Positions 20,909 to 29,422 of a DNA stretch of 64,000 nt are shown here, piece after piece (the first letter of the stretch is position 1; each line of letters begins with the position of its first letter). This DNA comes from Neoakkermansia glycaniphila. Its GTDB lineage: Bacteria; Verrucomicrobiota; Verrucomicrobiia; Verrucomicrobiales; Akkermansiaceae. The notes beneath the pieces were generated by a model. It was not told the origin of the DNA and ran no database searches. It was given only the letters and a program-made list of their open reading frames with translations. The translations under genes and the position numbers were made by a program. The stretch covers positions 1 to 64,000 of the forward strand of contig NZ_LIGX01000032.1 in NCBI RefSeq assembly GCF_001683795.1, written 5' to 3'.

Positions 20909-21838
20909 ATGAGTTCCATTTATTCAACGGTGATCGGTGACGACGAGGCGGCGAAGCTGCTCCGGGTGTTGCAGGAGGGAGGATATGAGCCGAAGGAGGT
21001 GCCATATGCGGCCTTCGCGTTTACCCGGCCGGGCGTTTCGATCGCTTTTTATACCAAGAGTAATAAGCTCGTGGTGCAGGGGAAGGGTACGGAGGAGTTT
21101 CTTGAGTTTGTGCTTGAACCCCGCGTGACGGGGATTCGCCACCGTACCGATTCGACGGTGGCGGCCGGGGTGGCGGGAGCGAGAAAGGTTGCCGTGGATG
21201 CCACGCCCCATTTCGGGATTGATGAGAGCGGCAAGGGTGATTATTTCGGCCCGCTGGTGATTGCCGGCGTGTATACGGATGGCGCGATTGCGGAGAAGCT
21301 GGCCGCTGCCGGAGTGTGCGACAGTAAGCTGGTGAAGAGTGCGGCGGCGATCAATCGACTGGCTGCGAAGATCGTGGCGGTGCCGGGGATTGCTTTCGAA
21401 GTGGTGTGCATCGGGCCGAAGAGGTATAATGAGATTTATGCGGAGATGGGGAATTTGAATCGCCTGCTTGCCTGGGGGCATGCACGGGTGATTGCCGCTT
21501 TGCATGAGAAGGTGCCGTCCTGTCCGCGGGCGTTGAGCGATCAGTTCGCCAATCCGTGGGTGCTTCGCAAGGCTTTAGGTGCACGCAAGGTGCCGATCGA
21601 GCTGGAGCAGAAGACGAAGGCTGAGAGCGATGTGGCCGTGGCGGCTGCTTCGATTCTGGCTCGCGAGCGTTTCGTTCGCTGGTTGAAGGATGCCGCCGCC
21701 GGCGGGCAATGCGAGCTGCCGTTGGGCGCGGGGCCTCATGTGGTGAAGGCTGGGAAGGCGTTTGTGCGGCAGTACGGGGCGGATATGCTGGGGCAGGTGG
21801 CGAAGTTGCATTTCAAGACGACGGGGCAGGTGCTGTAA
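20909..21838 (+). CDS. rnhC: Ribonuclease HIII
   Basis: 309 residues. It cleaves the RNA strand of RNA/DNA hybrids. The N-terminal TBP-like substrate-binding extension (about residues 1-100) distinguishes HIII from HII. The catalytic core begins at FGIDESGKGDYFGPLV with the acidic active-site residues, followed by DSKLVK, the NLNRLLAWGH segment and KAESDVAVAAASILARERF with the remaining carboxylates. I start at the ATG 63 nt inside the longest frame because a promoter lies between the two candidates and because homologues begin nearby. Confidence 0.92.
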   Translation: MSSIYSTVIGDDEAAKLLRVLQEGGYEPKEVPYAAFAFTRPGVSIAFYTKSNKLVVQGKGTEEFLEFVLEPRVTGIRHRTDSTVAAGVAGARKVAVDATPHFGIDESGKGDYFGPLVIAGVYTDGAIAEKLAAAGVCDSKLVKSAAAINRLAAKIVAVPGIAFEVVCIGPKRYNEIYAEMGNLNRLLAWGHARVIAALHEKVPSCPRALSDQFANPWVLRKALGARKVPIELEQKTKAESDVAVAAASILARERFVRWLKDAAAGGQCELPLGAGPHVVKAGKAFVRQYGADMLGQVAKLHFKTTGQVL

Positions 21839-21994
21839 TGGTTTTGGAGCCACAGGCGGTTCCGGGTGATGGGAGCAGGAAGTCCGGCAATCGGCCGGAT
21901 TGATATGGATGAGGATGGCGAGGGACGGTTCCAGGGGTTCTTTGTGGCGTATGCCGTTGCAGATTTTTTGATCCGGCTGTGATTCAAAGATGAA
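21839..21994. other. Intergenic region
   Basis: About 155 bases between rnhC and the terminator of the - strand pfk gene. No gene seen. Confidence 0.35.
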
Positions 21995-22025
21995 AAAGCC
22001 GCCTTCCCGGGTGGAAAGGCGGCTT
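21995..22025 (-). terminator. Terminator of the phosphofructokinase gene
   Basis: AAGCCGCCTT with AAGGCGGCTT around a 10-nt loop; the - strand continues TTTTTCATC. Confidence 0.85.
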
Positions 22026-22046
22026 GAAAGCGATGTGGCTGTCCGG

Positions 22047-23126
22047 TCAGTCGCCGAAGGAGATGCCGAGGTCGCGCGCCGTAGTGACGAGCTGGCAGTG
22101 GGGGTCGACGAGGTTGAGGGTTTCGACGGCTTCTTCGATGGGAACGGAGGTCATGGATGTGCCTTGCAGGGCAACCATGCGGCTGAATTTTCCCTGCTCG
22201 ATGAGTTCGACGGCGGCGGATCCGAAACGGGTGCCGAGGACGCGGTCGAAGGCGATGGGGGAGCCGCCGCGCTGCAGGTGGCCGAGGATGCAGCAACGGG
22301 TTTCGATGCCCGTGGCTTTTTCCAGGTTGGCGGCGACGAGGTTGCCGATGCCGCCGAGGCGGACTTCTCCCTTGGTTTCAGCATCGAGGGTGTAGAGGGT
22401 GTCGCCGATTTTGGCTCCTTCCGAGACGATGACGAGGATTTCCCTCTGGCCCTGTTCCTTGCGGCGCATGATGTCCGCAACGACTTTGTTGAGGTCGAAG
22501 GGGATTTCCGGGAGGAGGATGACGTCCGCACCTCCGGCGATGCCGCCATGCAGGGCGATCCAGCCGGCGTGGCGCCCCATGACTTCGATGACCATCATGC
22601 GCTGGTGGGCGTTGGCCGTGGTGCGGATGCGGTCAAGGGATTCGGAGACGACGGCAACCGCGCTTTGGAAGCCGAAGGTGTAGTCGGTGGCTTCGAGGTC
22701 GTTGTCGATGGTTTTAGGGACTCCGACGACGGGGAGGCCGATTTCGGAGAGGAGGAGGGCGGTGGATTGCGAGCCGTCTCCCCCGACGACGACGAGAGCG
22801 TCGAGGCCGAGCCTGCGGACGGTGGCCTTGGTGGCTTCCAGTACGGAAGGTTCGATTTCGCCTTTTTGGCCTACCCCTACTTTGATGGTGAAGTTGCCTT
22901 TGTTGACGGTGCCGAGGATGGTGCCCCCCATGGCGCGGATGTTGCGGCATGAGACGGGGGTGAGGGTGTCGAAGCGAGGATTGTCTTCGGTGGAGAGGAG
23001 TCCTTCAAAACCGTCGTGGAAGCCGATGACGGTCCAGCCGCGGCGCGATGCTGCGCCGACGACTCCTTCGATGACTGCGTTCAATCCGGGGCAATCGCCT
23101 CCGCTGTTCAAGATGCCGATGTTCAT
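22047..23126 (-). CDS. pfkA: 6-phosphofructokinase (group III type)
   Basis: 359 residues. It phosphorylates fructose 6-phosphate in glycolysis. Motifs: NSGGDCPGLNAVI at the N-terminus, GGDGS at residues 115-119, PKTIDND at 137-143 (catalytic Asp141), EVMGRHAGWIAL, and LGHLQRGGSP. The residue equivalent to E. coli position 104 is Gly, as in ATP enzymes, while position 124 is Lys, as in PPi enzymes; this mixed pair is typical of group III PFKs, so the phosphoryl donor cannot be settled from sequence. The start at 23126 leaves 7 nt after the upstream DacA-like gene, so the two are an operon. Confidence 0.88.
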   Translation of the reverse strand: MNIGILNSGGDCPGLNAVIEGVVGAASRRGWTVIGFHDGFEGLLSTEDNPRFDTLTPVSCRNIRAMGGTILGTVNKGNFTIKVGVGQKGEIEPSVLEATKATVRRLGLDALVVVGGDGSQSTALLLSEIGLPVVGVPKTIDNDLEATDYTFGFQSAVAVVSESLDRIRTTANAHQRMMVIEVMGRHAGWIALHGGIAGGADVILLPEIPFDLNKVVADIMRRKEQGQREILVIVSEGAKIGDTLYTLDAETKGEVRLGGIGNLVAANLEKATGIETRCCILGHLQRGGSPIAFDRVLGTRFGSAAVELIEQGKFSRMVALQGTSMTSVPIEEAVETLNLVDPHCQLVTTARDLGISFGD

Positions 23127-23133
23127 AAAATAT

Positions 23134-24213
23134 TTAGTACGCGAAGTCCGAGCTGACTCCGGAGGGTGCGGGCTGCGTTTGCACAGGCTGCTGCTGGATG
23201 TTGGGTTGGGCAGGTCTGCTGCCGGAGGCGTGGACGGGTTTGGAGGGGAAGCGGATGAAGTCCTTTTGGTTGGCGTAGGATTCTCCTGCGCGCTGCCATG
23301 CATCCCATTCGCGCCAGCCGTCGGTAACGAGCTGTTTGGCGAAGGTGAAGCGGTTGGATTGTCCGGCGTCGGGCATGCCGAGGATGACGATGATGAGGCG
23401 CTGGTTGTAGATGCCGGAGGTGCCGGCCGCATTGGTGCGTTTGACCGGCTGGCGGGTGGCGGGGATGAGGGCGCAGGGGCCTGCTGCAAGGGAGTTGGCG
23501 GTTTTGATGCCGTCGATGCCGTCCACTCCGATGAGGGGGTTGGTGTTGTTGACGATGTGTTCCTGTACGCCTGCCGGGGTTTCCACCGCGATCTGACGGG
23601 ATTTCTGGCGGGCGATGAAGGGGAAGACGTCGTTCTGCATGGCGTACATGCCGAGCAGAGCCATGTCCACGGCGCAGGATTCGGATCTGCGGCCGGAGAC
23701 GTCGAGTCCGTGCGGGCCGACGAAGGATGTGCGTACCATGCCGATGCTCTGCGCGAGTTTGTTCATTTGCGCGACGAAGAGCTGGATGGGGTCGCCGCCG
23801 CCTGCGCGGAGGGTGAGGTCGGCTCCGACGTAATGGGCCAGTGTGTAGGCGGATGCGCTGTCGGCGGCCAGTACGGTGGAGAATACGGCGTCACGCAGTT
23901 TGATGCGGTCGCCGGGGCGAAGGTTGAGCGGATTGGTTTTTTTGATGGATTGTACGGCCATCGGGACGGTGATCGCCTGGTCGAGGCTGATGCCTCGGCG
24001 CTGGATCCAGTCGAGAGTGACGAGTGCGGTCGCAACCTGCGAGAGGCTGGAGATAGGGCGTACCTGCTCGGCATTGCTGGACCAGAGGACTCGGCCCGTG
24101 TTGACTTCCAGCGCAAGGTAGCTTGTTTTTTCGGATGAGTTCTGCGCCTGCGCGAGGCTTGCGAGCCCCACGGCGGAGAAGATCACAATGAGTAGTTTTT
24201 TCAACATGGTCAT
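23134..24213 (-). CDS. DacA-like (S11) protein with degenerate active site
   Basis: 359 residues with a signal peptide (1-23, ending AQAQ). The fold pattern is that of D-Ala-D-Ala carboxypeptidases: YLALEVNTGRVLWSSNAEQ, then the SxxK region, the second helical motif and GPHGLDVSGR. The three catalytic motifs are altered. SxxK reads S56-L-S-Q59, the SxN region reads ADS (117-119), and KTG reads KTA (237-239). Ser56 may remain, but the general base lysine is gone. It is probably a periplasmic, non-catalytic peptidoglycan-binding or regulatory protein. The C-terminal 50 residues are Pro/Gln-rich. It is cotranscribed with pfkA. Confidence 0.75.
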   Translation of the reverse strand: MTMLKKLLIVIFSAVGLASLAQAQNSSEKTSYLALEVNTGRVLWSSNAEQVRPISSLSQVATALVTLDWIQRRGISLDQAITVPMAVQSIKKTNPLNLRPGDRIKLRDAVFSTVLAADSASAYTLAHYVGADLTLRAGGGDPIQLFVAQMNKLAQSIGMVRTSFVGPHGLDVSGRRSESCAVDMALLGMYAMQNDVFPFIARQKSRQIAVETPAGVQEHIVNNTNPLIGVDGIDGIKTANSLAAGPCALIPATRQPVKRTNAAGTSGIYNQRLIIVILGMPDAGQSNRFTFAKQLVTDGWREWDAWQRAGESYANQKDFIRFPSKPVHASGSRPAQPNIQQQPVQTQPAPSGVSSDFAY

Positions 24214-24312
24214 GGATGTGCTGCGATTGTAGGCGAAAATTCGGATTTGAAAAGTCTAAATTCCATGTGATGCATGGAACGGGCTGCTTTTCAGCGTCAT
24301 GGAAGAGAAGTG

Positions 24313-24345
24313 GCTGCCGGGTGCGGATCGTCCGCTCCCGGCAGC
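24313..24345 (-). terminator. Terminator of the sialic-acid genes
   Basis: GCTGCCGGG ... CCCGGCAGC (24313-24345) with a central GCGGATCGTCCGC second stem, 8 nt after the stop. The U-run is weak. Confidence 0.6.
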
Positions 24346-24352
24346 ATGCTGG

Positions 24353-25522
24353 TCAGAAGGCTCCGCAGTAGTGGGCGCAGGTCCACATGGCGCGGGGGTG
24401 GTGGAAGAAGGATTTCCACAGGCTGCCTTTGAGGGTGTTGGCCGGGGAGCCGTCCCGGTTGCAGTAGCCGAACCATTCTCCGTATTCGGCGTCCTGCAGG
24501 TGGGAGAAGGACCAGTTTTTGATTTTTTCGTGCCAGTCGGCGTATTTCTGGTCGCCCGTCATGATGTAGGCGAGGCAGGTGCCGATGAGTGCTTCGTCGT
24601 GAGGCCACCAGAATTTCATGTTGTGCCAGTATTCTTGGACGGGGCCGCCGTAGACGTCTACGAAGTAGAGGAGGCCGCCGTGCTGTTCGTCCCAGCCGCG
24701 GGCGAGCGACCAGTCGATCATGTTGCAGCCGATTTCGATGAGGCCGGGGTCGTTGCCGCGGTGGCGCGCTTCTTCAAGGATGAACCAGCCGCCTTCGATG
24801 GCGTGGCCGGGGTTGAGGGTGCGTTCGTCGAAGTGGTCGATGATGCTGCCGTCCGGTGCGACGGTTTCCATGACGGCTTTGATGTCCGGCTTCAGGAAGT
24901 AGGTTTTGAGGTCGTCGATGCAGCGGTCGATCCATTCGGTGTAGTAGCGGTCTTCATCTCCGAGGAAGCGGCGCAGTTCCTGTGCGGTGACGATGGCGAT
25001 CATGCGCGGGCCAAGGCCGATGGCCGGACGGTTGCCGGTGCTTTTGGGCACCATTTTGCCCGGGGTGAAGTTGATGTCCGTGAAGATGTCGAACCAGTGG
25101 CGGGCCTTGCGGGCGGATTCTTCGTTGCCGGTAGCTTTGGCATGGGCGGCGAAGGCGATGGAGGCGAAGGATTCGCTGAAGGCGTAGCGGCGTTTGCGGA
25201 TGGGGGTGCCGTCCTGCGCGACGTGGAAGTACATGCGGCCGTCTTTGGGGTCGATGCAATGGTCTTCGAGGAATTTGAGCGCGCTTTCCGCATATTTCAA
25301 CCAGTCGGGGTTCTTTTCGACGGTGTTGTACATGGTCAGCAGCATCCATGCCATGCGTCCCTGAGCCCAGACGGATTTGTCGGTATCGACGACGGTGCCG
25401 TCGCGGTCGAAGCAATGGAGAAGGCCGCCGTGCTGTTTATCGTAGGCGCGGGGGAACCAGAATGGGACGACGTCTTTCAGGAGCCTTTCCTTGTAAAAAT
25501 GGCCGAGTTGTTTGATGTCCAT
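24353..25522 (-). CDS. N-acylglucosamine 2-epimerase (renin-binding protein family)
   Basis: 389 residues, full length for the AGE family, which interconverts N-acetylmannosamine and N-acetylglucosamine. The (alpha/alpha)6-barrel motifs are present: GGLLHCFDRDG, WAQGRMAWML, FSESFASIAFA, NPGHAIEGGWFILEEA (catalytic His region), and WPHDEALIG with the second catalytic His. Directly downstream of N-acetylneuraminate lyase, it would turn the ManNAc released from sialic acid into GlcNAc for further catabolism, a route expected in a mucin user. Confidence 0.9.
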   Translation of the reverse strand: MDIKQLGHFYKERLLKDVVPFWFPRAYDKQHGGLLHCFDRDGTVVDTDKSVWAQGRMAWMLLTMYNTVEKNPDWLKYAESALKFLEDHCIDPKDGRMYFHVAQDGTPIRKRRYAFSESFASIAFAAHAKATGNEESARKARHWFDIFTDINFTPGKMVPKSTGNRPAIGLGPRMIAIVTAQELRRFLGDEDRYYTEWIDRCIDDLKTYFLKPDIKAVMETVAPDGSIIDHFDERTLNPGHAIEGGWFILEEARHRGNDPGLIEIGCNMIDWSLARGWDEQHGGLLYFVDVYGGPVQEYWHNMKFWWPHDEALIGTCLAYIMTGDQKYADWHEKIKNWSFSHLQDAEYGEWFGYCNRDGSPANTLKGSLWKSFFHHPRAMWTCAHYCGAF

Positions 25523-25538
25523 GGTGAGAAAGAGGTGG

Positions 25539-25570
25539 TGCGCCCGCCCGGAGTGGTTCGGGTGGGCGCA
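25539..25570 (-). other. Intercistronic hairpin between nanA and the epimerase gene
   Basis: TGCGCCCGCCCG with CGGGTGGGCGCA (one G-T pair) around a short loop, in the 60-nt gap. There is no U-run. It is probably a stability or partial-termination element that sets the ratio of the two messages. Confidence 0.5.
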
Positions 25571-25582
25571 GGGGGAGGGAGG

Positions 25583-26506
25583 TTATTTGGTAGCCCAGTC
25601 GAAGAAGCCGATCGCGGTGAGTTCGTTTTTGAGTTCGATCTTGGCTGTTTCGCTGAGGTTGCCCATGGGGAGGCGTGCCGGGCCGAGATCGACGCCGTGC
25701 CAGCCCATGACGGTTTTGGCAGCGCTCATGTATCCCTTGGAAGCAAGGATGTTGATCATTTTGACGGATTTGAGCTGGAGGTCGCGAGCTTTGGCGATGT
25801 CTCCGGCGTTGAAGGCGTCGATGAGGTCGAGGTAGAGTTTCGGCGCGAAGTTGAAGGAGGAGCCGACTGCACCCTGTGCGCCGGTGGCGAGGGCGCCGAG
25901 GAACCATTCGTCCACGCCCCAGGGGAGGTCGTACTGGCCGTTCTTGTAGTTCAGGGCGTCGATGTAGAGGGCGAGGTCGGGGTTGGTGAATTTGATGCCT
26001 GCGAAGTTCGGGATTTCCTTTTCCGCCAGTTCCATGAATTTGACGGGGTTGTAGGAGACGCCGGTGAGTACGGGGATGTCGTAATAGTAGTACGGCAGGT
26101 TCGGTGCGCCGGCGGCCGCATGTTTGCAGCAGTCGACGAGGAGCTGGAGGCTGCCGGGCTTGAAGTAGCAGGGGGCGTTGTTGCTGGTTGCAACGGCTCC
26201 GTGTTCCTGAGAGTAGGCTGCGAGTTCCTGTGCATCCCAGACGCTGTTGCCGCCGGTGTGGGTGATGAAATCGATGTCGTGTTTTTTGCTGGCTTCTCCC
26301 CAGGCTGCGATAATCTCTTTGCGTTCGGTGAGCTGCATGTGGGCGGATTCGCCGGTCGATCCGGTGATGAAGGCGAGTTTGATGCCCTGTCCGGCGAGGA
26401 AGCGAGCCTGATTGTCGACTTCGTTCGGGTTGACATTGCCATCGGCCAGCATGGGGGTGTGCGTGGCGGCGACGAGTCCGTGGAGTTTGAGGGATGTAGT
26501 GATCAT
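25583..26506 (-). CDS. nanA: N-acetylneuraminate lyase
   Basis: 307 residues, DHDPS-superfamily TIM barrel. It splits sialic acid into pyruvate and N-acetylmannosamine. The pyruvate-binding loop is GSTGES (residues 49-54), the proton-relay Tyr lies in YYYYDIP (139-145), and the Schiff-base lysine is Lys172 in GIKFTNPD. The longest frame starts 20 codons upstream, but MITTSLKLHGLVAATHTPM is the family start. The epimerase follows 60 nt downstream. No sialic-acid transporter or kinase is adjacent. Confidence 0.92.
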   Translation of the reverse strand: MITTSLKLHGLVAATHTPMLADGNVNPNEVDNQARFLAGQGIKLAFITGSTGESAHMQLTERKEIIAAWGEASKKHDIDFITHTGGNSVWDAQELAAYSQEHGAVATSNNAPCYFKPGSLQLLVDCCKHAAAGAPNLPYYYYDIPVLTGVSYNPVKFMELAEKEIPNFAGIKFTNPDLALYIDALNYKNGQYDLPWGVDEWFLGALATGAQGAVGSSFNFAPKLYLDLIDAFNAGDIAKARDLQLKSVKMINILASKGYMSAAKTVMGWHGVDLGPARLPMGNLSETAKIELKNELTAIGFFDWATK

Positions 26507-26631
26507 ACGATGAAATGCTAAGGTGATTTCGCGGTGAAGTATAGTCTTTGCGTCGCGTGAGGACAAGCCTCAAGTGAGGGGATTTGCAATGTTCGTGTCG
26601 CGGATGGGCAGGATGCCGTGGACAGAAAGAA

Positions 26632-26662
26632 AATCCCCGCAGAACCGTGAGGTTTGCGGGGA
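26632..26662 (-). terminator. Terminator of ssb
   Basis: ATCCCCGCAGAACC with GGTTTGCGGGGAT around a 4-nt loop (one G-T pair), 24 nt past the ssb stop; TTTTCTTTC follows on the - strand. Confidence 0.8.
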
Positions 26663-26685
26663 TGGAAAAGATGCCGGCAGGTGCT

Positions 26686-27198
26686 TCAGAACGGGATGTC
26701 GTCGTCGAATTCTTCGGCAGGCGGCGCCGGGTTGTTCTGGCGCGGCTGGGAGTATCCGGACGATTGCTGGTCGTAGTTGTTGTTCTGCTGGCGGTTGTAG
26801 CCGCCGTTCTGGTTGCCGTAGTTGCGCTGTTGCTGGGGGGCTCCGTTGCCTCCTCCGTCGCGGGGGGAGCCCATGAGCTGAAGGTTTTCGGCGACGACGC
26901 GCAGTTTGGATCGTTTTTGGCCGGTGGCCTTGTCGTCCCATGTGTCGTACTGGAGCCTGCCTTCGAGGAAGACGGGGCGTCCCTTGGTGAGGTACTGGGC
27001 TGCGATTTCGGCTGTCCGGCCCCAGCAGGTGACGTCGACGAATGTGGTTTCTTCGCGACGGTCGCCGTTGTTGTCTCCGGAGACGAAGCGATTGATGGCG
27101 AGGCGAAGTTCCGTGACCTGCGTGCCCTTCGGGGTGGTGCGCACATCCGGGTCGGCGGTCAGGTTGCCCATGAGAATGACTTTGTTGTAATTGGCCAT
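26686..27198 (-). CDS. ssb: Single-stranded DNA-binding protein
   Basis: 170 residues. The OB-fold domain (about 1-110) opens MANYNKVILMGNLTADPDVR and contains FVDVTCWGRTAE and KGRPVFLEGRLQYDTW. A Gly/Asn/Gln-rich linker (115-160) leads to the acidic tip EEFDDDIPF that binds replication and repair partners. It coats single-stranded DNA as a tetramer. The start at 27198 is the family start; 28 further in-frame codons upstream are not. Confidence 0.95.
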   Translation of the reverse strand: MANYNKVILMGNLTADPDVRTTPKGTQVTELRLAINRFVSGDNNGDRREETTFVDVTCWGRTAEIAAQYLTKGRPVFLEGRLQYDTWDDKATGQKRSKLRVVAENLQLMGSPRDGGGNGAPQQQRNYGNQNGGYNRQQNNNYDQQSSGYSQPRQNNPAPPAEEFDDDIPF

Positions 27199-27418
27199 AT
27201 GATGAATGAAATGCGGTGCGAGTGGCTGGTGGAATGCGCCCGCCCCGTCGGGTGCTTTTGGCGCATTTGATGGATGTATCATAAGAGTTTTCGATGCAAA
27301 GGCAAGCTTAAAAAGTACGGTCCGGCATTTGTGGCGGTTCCGGGGTTTTCGGGATGCGGTTTATGTTATGTCGTGACGCCGTATTGTCCACCGTGCTCTT
27401 CTGGTGTTGAATGGCTGT

Positions 27419-28741
27419 ATGCGGGACGGGTATGATCGTGATAGCATGGGGAGTCCCGCGTTGCGGGTCGGCCTGGTGCTGCTGCTTTCCTGCCTGTTGC
27501 ATGGAGGGGCGTGGTGGTGGCTGCAGAGCTGCGGCGTGCCGGGTATGCCGCCGGAGCGCAAGGCGGCCGTGCGTGAGAAGGGAGCCGAGTTTGATTTGGA
27601 TTGGCTGAATCGGGTGCTTCCGCTTCGTCCCGAAGTGGAGCCGAAGCCTGTGGCGGCGGTTGAGGAGAGGAAGGAGGATGTGTTGAAGGAGGAAGAGAAG
27701 AAGAGCCGGTTGCCCGAGTGGTTGAAGACGACGGTGTGGCAGAGGTCGCCGGTCAAGCCGGATCGCGTCGATTTTATCGGAGATCGCCATACGGTTGCGT
27801 CAGGCGGGCCCAAGGCTCCGAACGATGCGGTACTGCCCATGCCTGCTGTGGATGGGCGTGAAGACCGTGATGAGCTGGTTTTGTTCGATCAGGAGCGGCA
27901 GGACGGAGATCCGGAGACGGAGGGTGCGGAAGGTGTGCCGGGTGCGGATGTGCCGGTGCCTGTGCGCCCCGTGGTTCAGGCGGGTCCGGCAGTTCCGGCA
28001 GTTCCGCAGGCCGAGCGCGATCCGAAGGTGTTGACCGATCCGGATGCTGCGCCCGGTACGGAAGGGATTCCAGGACGCGGCGTGAAGGATGGGGATGCTG
28101 CCGGGAGGCCGGACGGCGAGGGAGAGGACGACCGGGAGCAGCCGAAGGATGCCGGGGTGCCGGAGAAGGCGGACGGCCTCGGCGAGGCTATGGCCAAGGC
28201 GCTGCGCGAGGGGGATCCCCATTTGCCCGATACGGAGAAGGCAAAGCCTTTGCCGGGGGTGGACGATGCGCCCGTGCAACCGGCTGTGCCTGCGCCTCCG
28301 ACAAAGCCGAGAGTTCGCCCGGTGGTGTATGATCCGTCGCTTCCGATGTCGTCCCAACCCGGGTTCCGCACGCATGAGCGGCGTACCGTTTCCCGCGGCA
28401 ATTTTTCTTTCGGCAGTCGTCCGGCCCTGAATGTGGCTTCGACTCCGCTGGGGCGTTACGAGGCGTTGATTTATCGCCGTATTGCCGCCAAGTGGTATCC
28501 GCTGACGGATTCCCACCGTGGGGATATGAAGCCCGGTTCGTTGAAGGTGCGGATTCTGATCAATGAGAAGGGGTATGTCGTGAGTCTTGATTTGTTGCAG
28601 CGAGTGGGGGCGGGAGCCATTCAGCAGTCCCTGACGTACAGGGCCATCCGGCAGGCGGAGCTTCCGCCGATGCCGCCCGAGGTGAGGGAGGCGATCGTAG
28701 GGGATATGCTGGAGCTGTATTTCAATTTCTATTTCGACTGA
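27419..28741 (+). CDS. TonB-like energy transducer with long Pro/Asp/Glu-rich spacer
   Basis: 440 residues. One N-terminal membrane helix (about 13-32) is followed by a 300-residue low-complexity spacer rich in Pro, Glu, Asp, Gly and Val that would span the periplasm, and a C-terminal domain (about 345-440) whose pattern LKVRILINEKGYVVSLDLLQRVGAGAIQQSL fits TonB/TolA C-domains. It is followed 47 nt later by exbB and exbD, so it should couple the proton gradient to outer-membrane transport. ATG codons at 27419 and 27446 are both possible starts. The C-domain is divergent, so TolA is an alternative. Confidence 0.75.
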   Translation: MRDGYDRDSMGSPALRVGLVLLLSCLLHGGAWWWLQSCGVPGMPPERKAAVREKGAEFDLDWLNRVLPLRPEVEPKPVAAVEERKEDVLKEEEKKSRLPEWLKTTVWQRSPVKPDRVDFIGDRHTVASGGPKAPNDAVLPMPAVDGREDRDELVLFDQERQDGDPETEGAEGVPGADVPVPVRPVVQAGPAVPAVPQAERDPKVLTDPDAAPGTEGIPGRGVKDGDAAGRPDGEGEDDREQPKDAGVPEKADGLGEAMAKALREGDPHLPDTEKAKPLPGVDDAPVQPAVPAPPTKPRVRPVVYDPSLPMSSQPGFRTHERRTVSRGNFSFGSRPALNVASTPLGRYEALIYRRIAAKWYPLTDSHRGDMKPGSLKVRILINEKGYVVSLDLLQRVGAGAIQQSLTYRAIRQAELPPMPPEVREAIVGDMLELYFNFYFD

Positions 28742-28788
28742 GTTTTATTCCATTCACCATACAAATCCATTATTAATCGATTATTCCA

Positions 28789-29406
28789 ATGAACATCAAT
28801 CAATTCTTCGTTGAGGGCGGTATTTTCATGTATCCGTTGCTGGCCTGTTCGGTCGTTCTTGTGGCGGCCGTGCTGTACCATATTCTGGTCAATTTGCGCA
28901 TGGGCGGCATTTCGTCCGATCTGATGCGGTTGTGGCAGGAGGTTCGGGCAGGGGACAAGGCGACGAGGCGGACGTTTCTCGAGCGGATCGTGCGGAGGCG
29001 CACGGTGGCGGAGCGTCTTTTGTCCCTGATCGTGACGCATGCCCGCGTGGACGAGTCCGAGTTGCGTGAGCTGGTTCAGGCTCGGGCCAAGGAGGAGTTC
29101 GTGAATCTGGAGGCGGGGCTGTCCACGATCGAGACGATTGTAAATATCGCTCCGATGTTCGGGATTCTCGGTACGGCTTCGGGGCTGGTGGAGGTGTTCG
29201 GCGCATACGGTTCTTCGACGGATCAGGATAAGATCGCGCAAGGTATCGCGCAGGCATTGAATACGACGATTACGGGGCTCGCGATTGCTGCTCCGGGGGT
29301 GATTGCCGCGTCGTATTTTACGCGGAAGCTGGCAAAGCGCGCCGCCCGGATGGAAGCGTTGATGAGCGAGGTGATCGCTTACCGCTCTTGTCTGGAAGAA
29401 CGTTGA
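28789..29406 (+). CDS. exbB: MotA/TolQ/ExbB proton-channel protein
   Basis: 205 residues and three membrane helices (about 14-35, 110-135, 150-175). The pore-forming segment NIAPMFGILGTASGLVEVFGAYG and ALNTTITGLAIAAPGVIA are conserved ExbB/TolQ signatures, with the threonines that line the proton path. It forms the pentameric stator around an ExbD dimer. It lies between tonB and exbD with 16 nt before exbD. Confidence 0.9.
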   Translation: MNINQFFVEGGIFMYPLLACSVVLVAAVLYHILVNLRMGGISSDLMRLWQEVRAGDKATRRTFLERIVRRRTVAERLLSLIVTHARVDESELRELVQARAKEEFVNLEAGLSTIETIVNIAPMFGILGTASGLVEVFGAYGSSTDQDKIAQGIAQALNTTITGLAIAAPGVIAASYFTRKLAKRAARMEALMSEVIAYRSCLEER

Positions 29407-29422
29407 ACCGGGAGATCGAACG

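Noticed and set aside
24299..26521. A 740-codon open frame on the + strand
   Set aside because: It is antisense to nanA and the epimerase gene, with a Val/Gly/Asp/Phe-biased translation and no motif.
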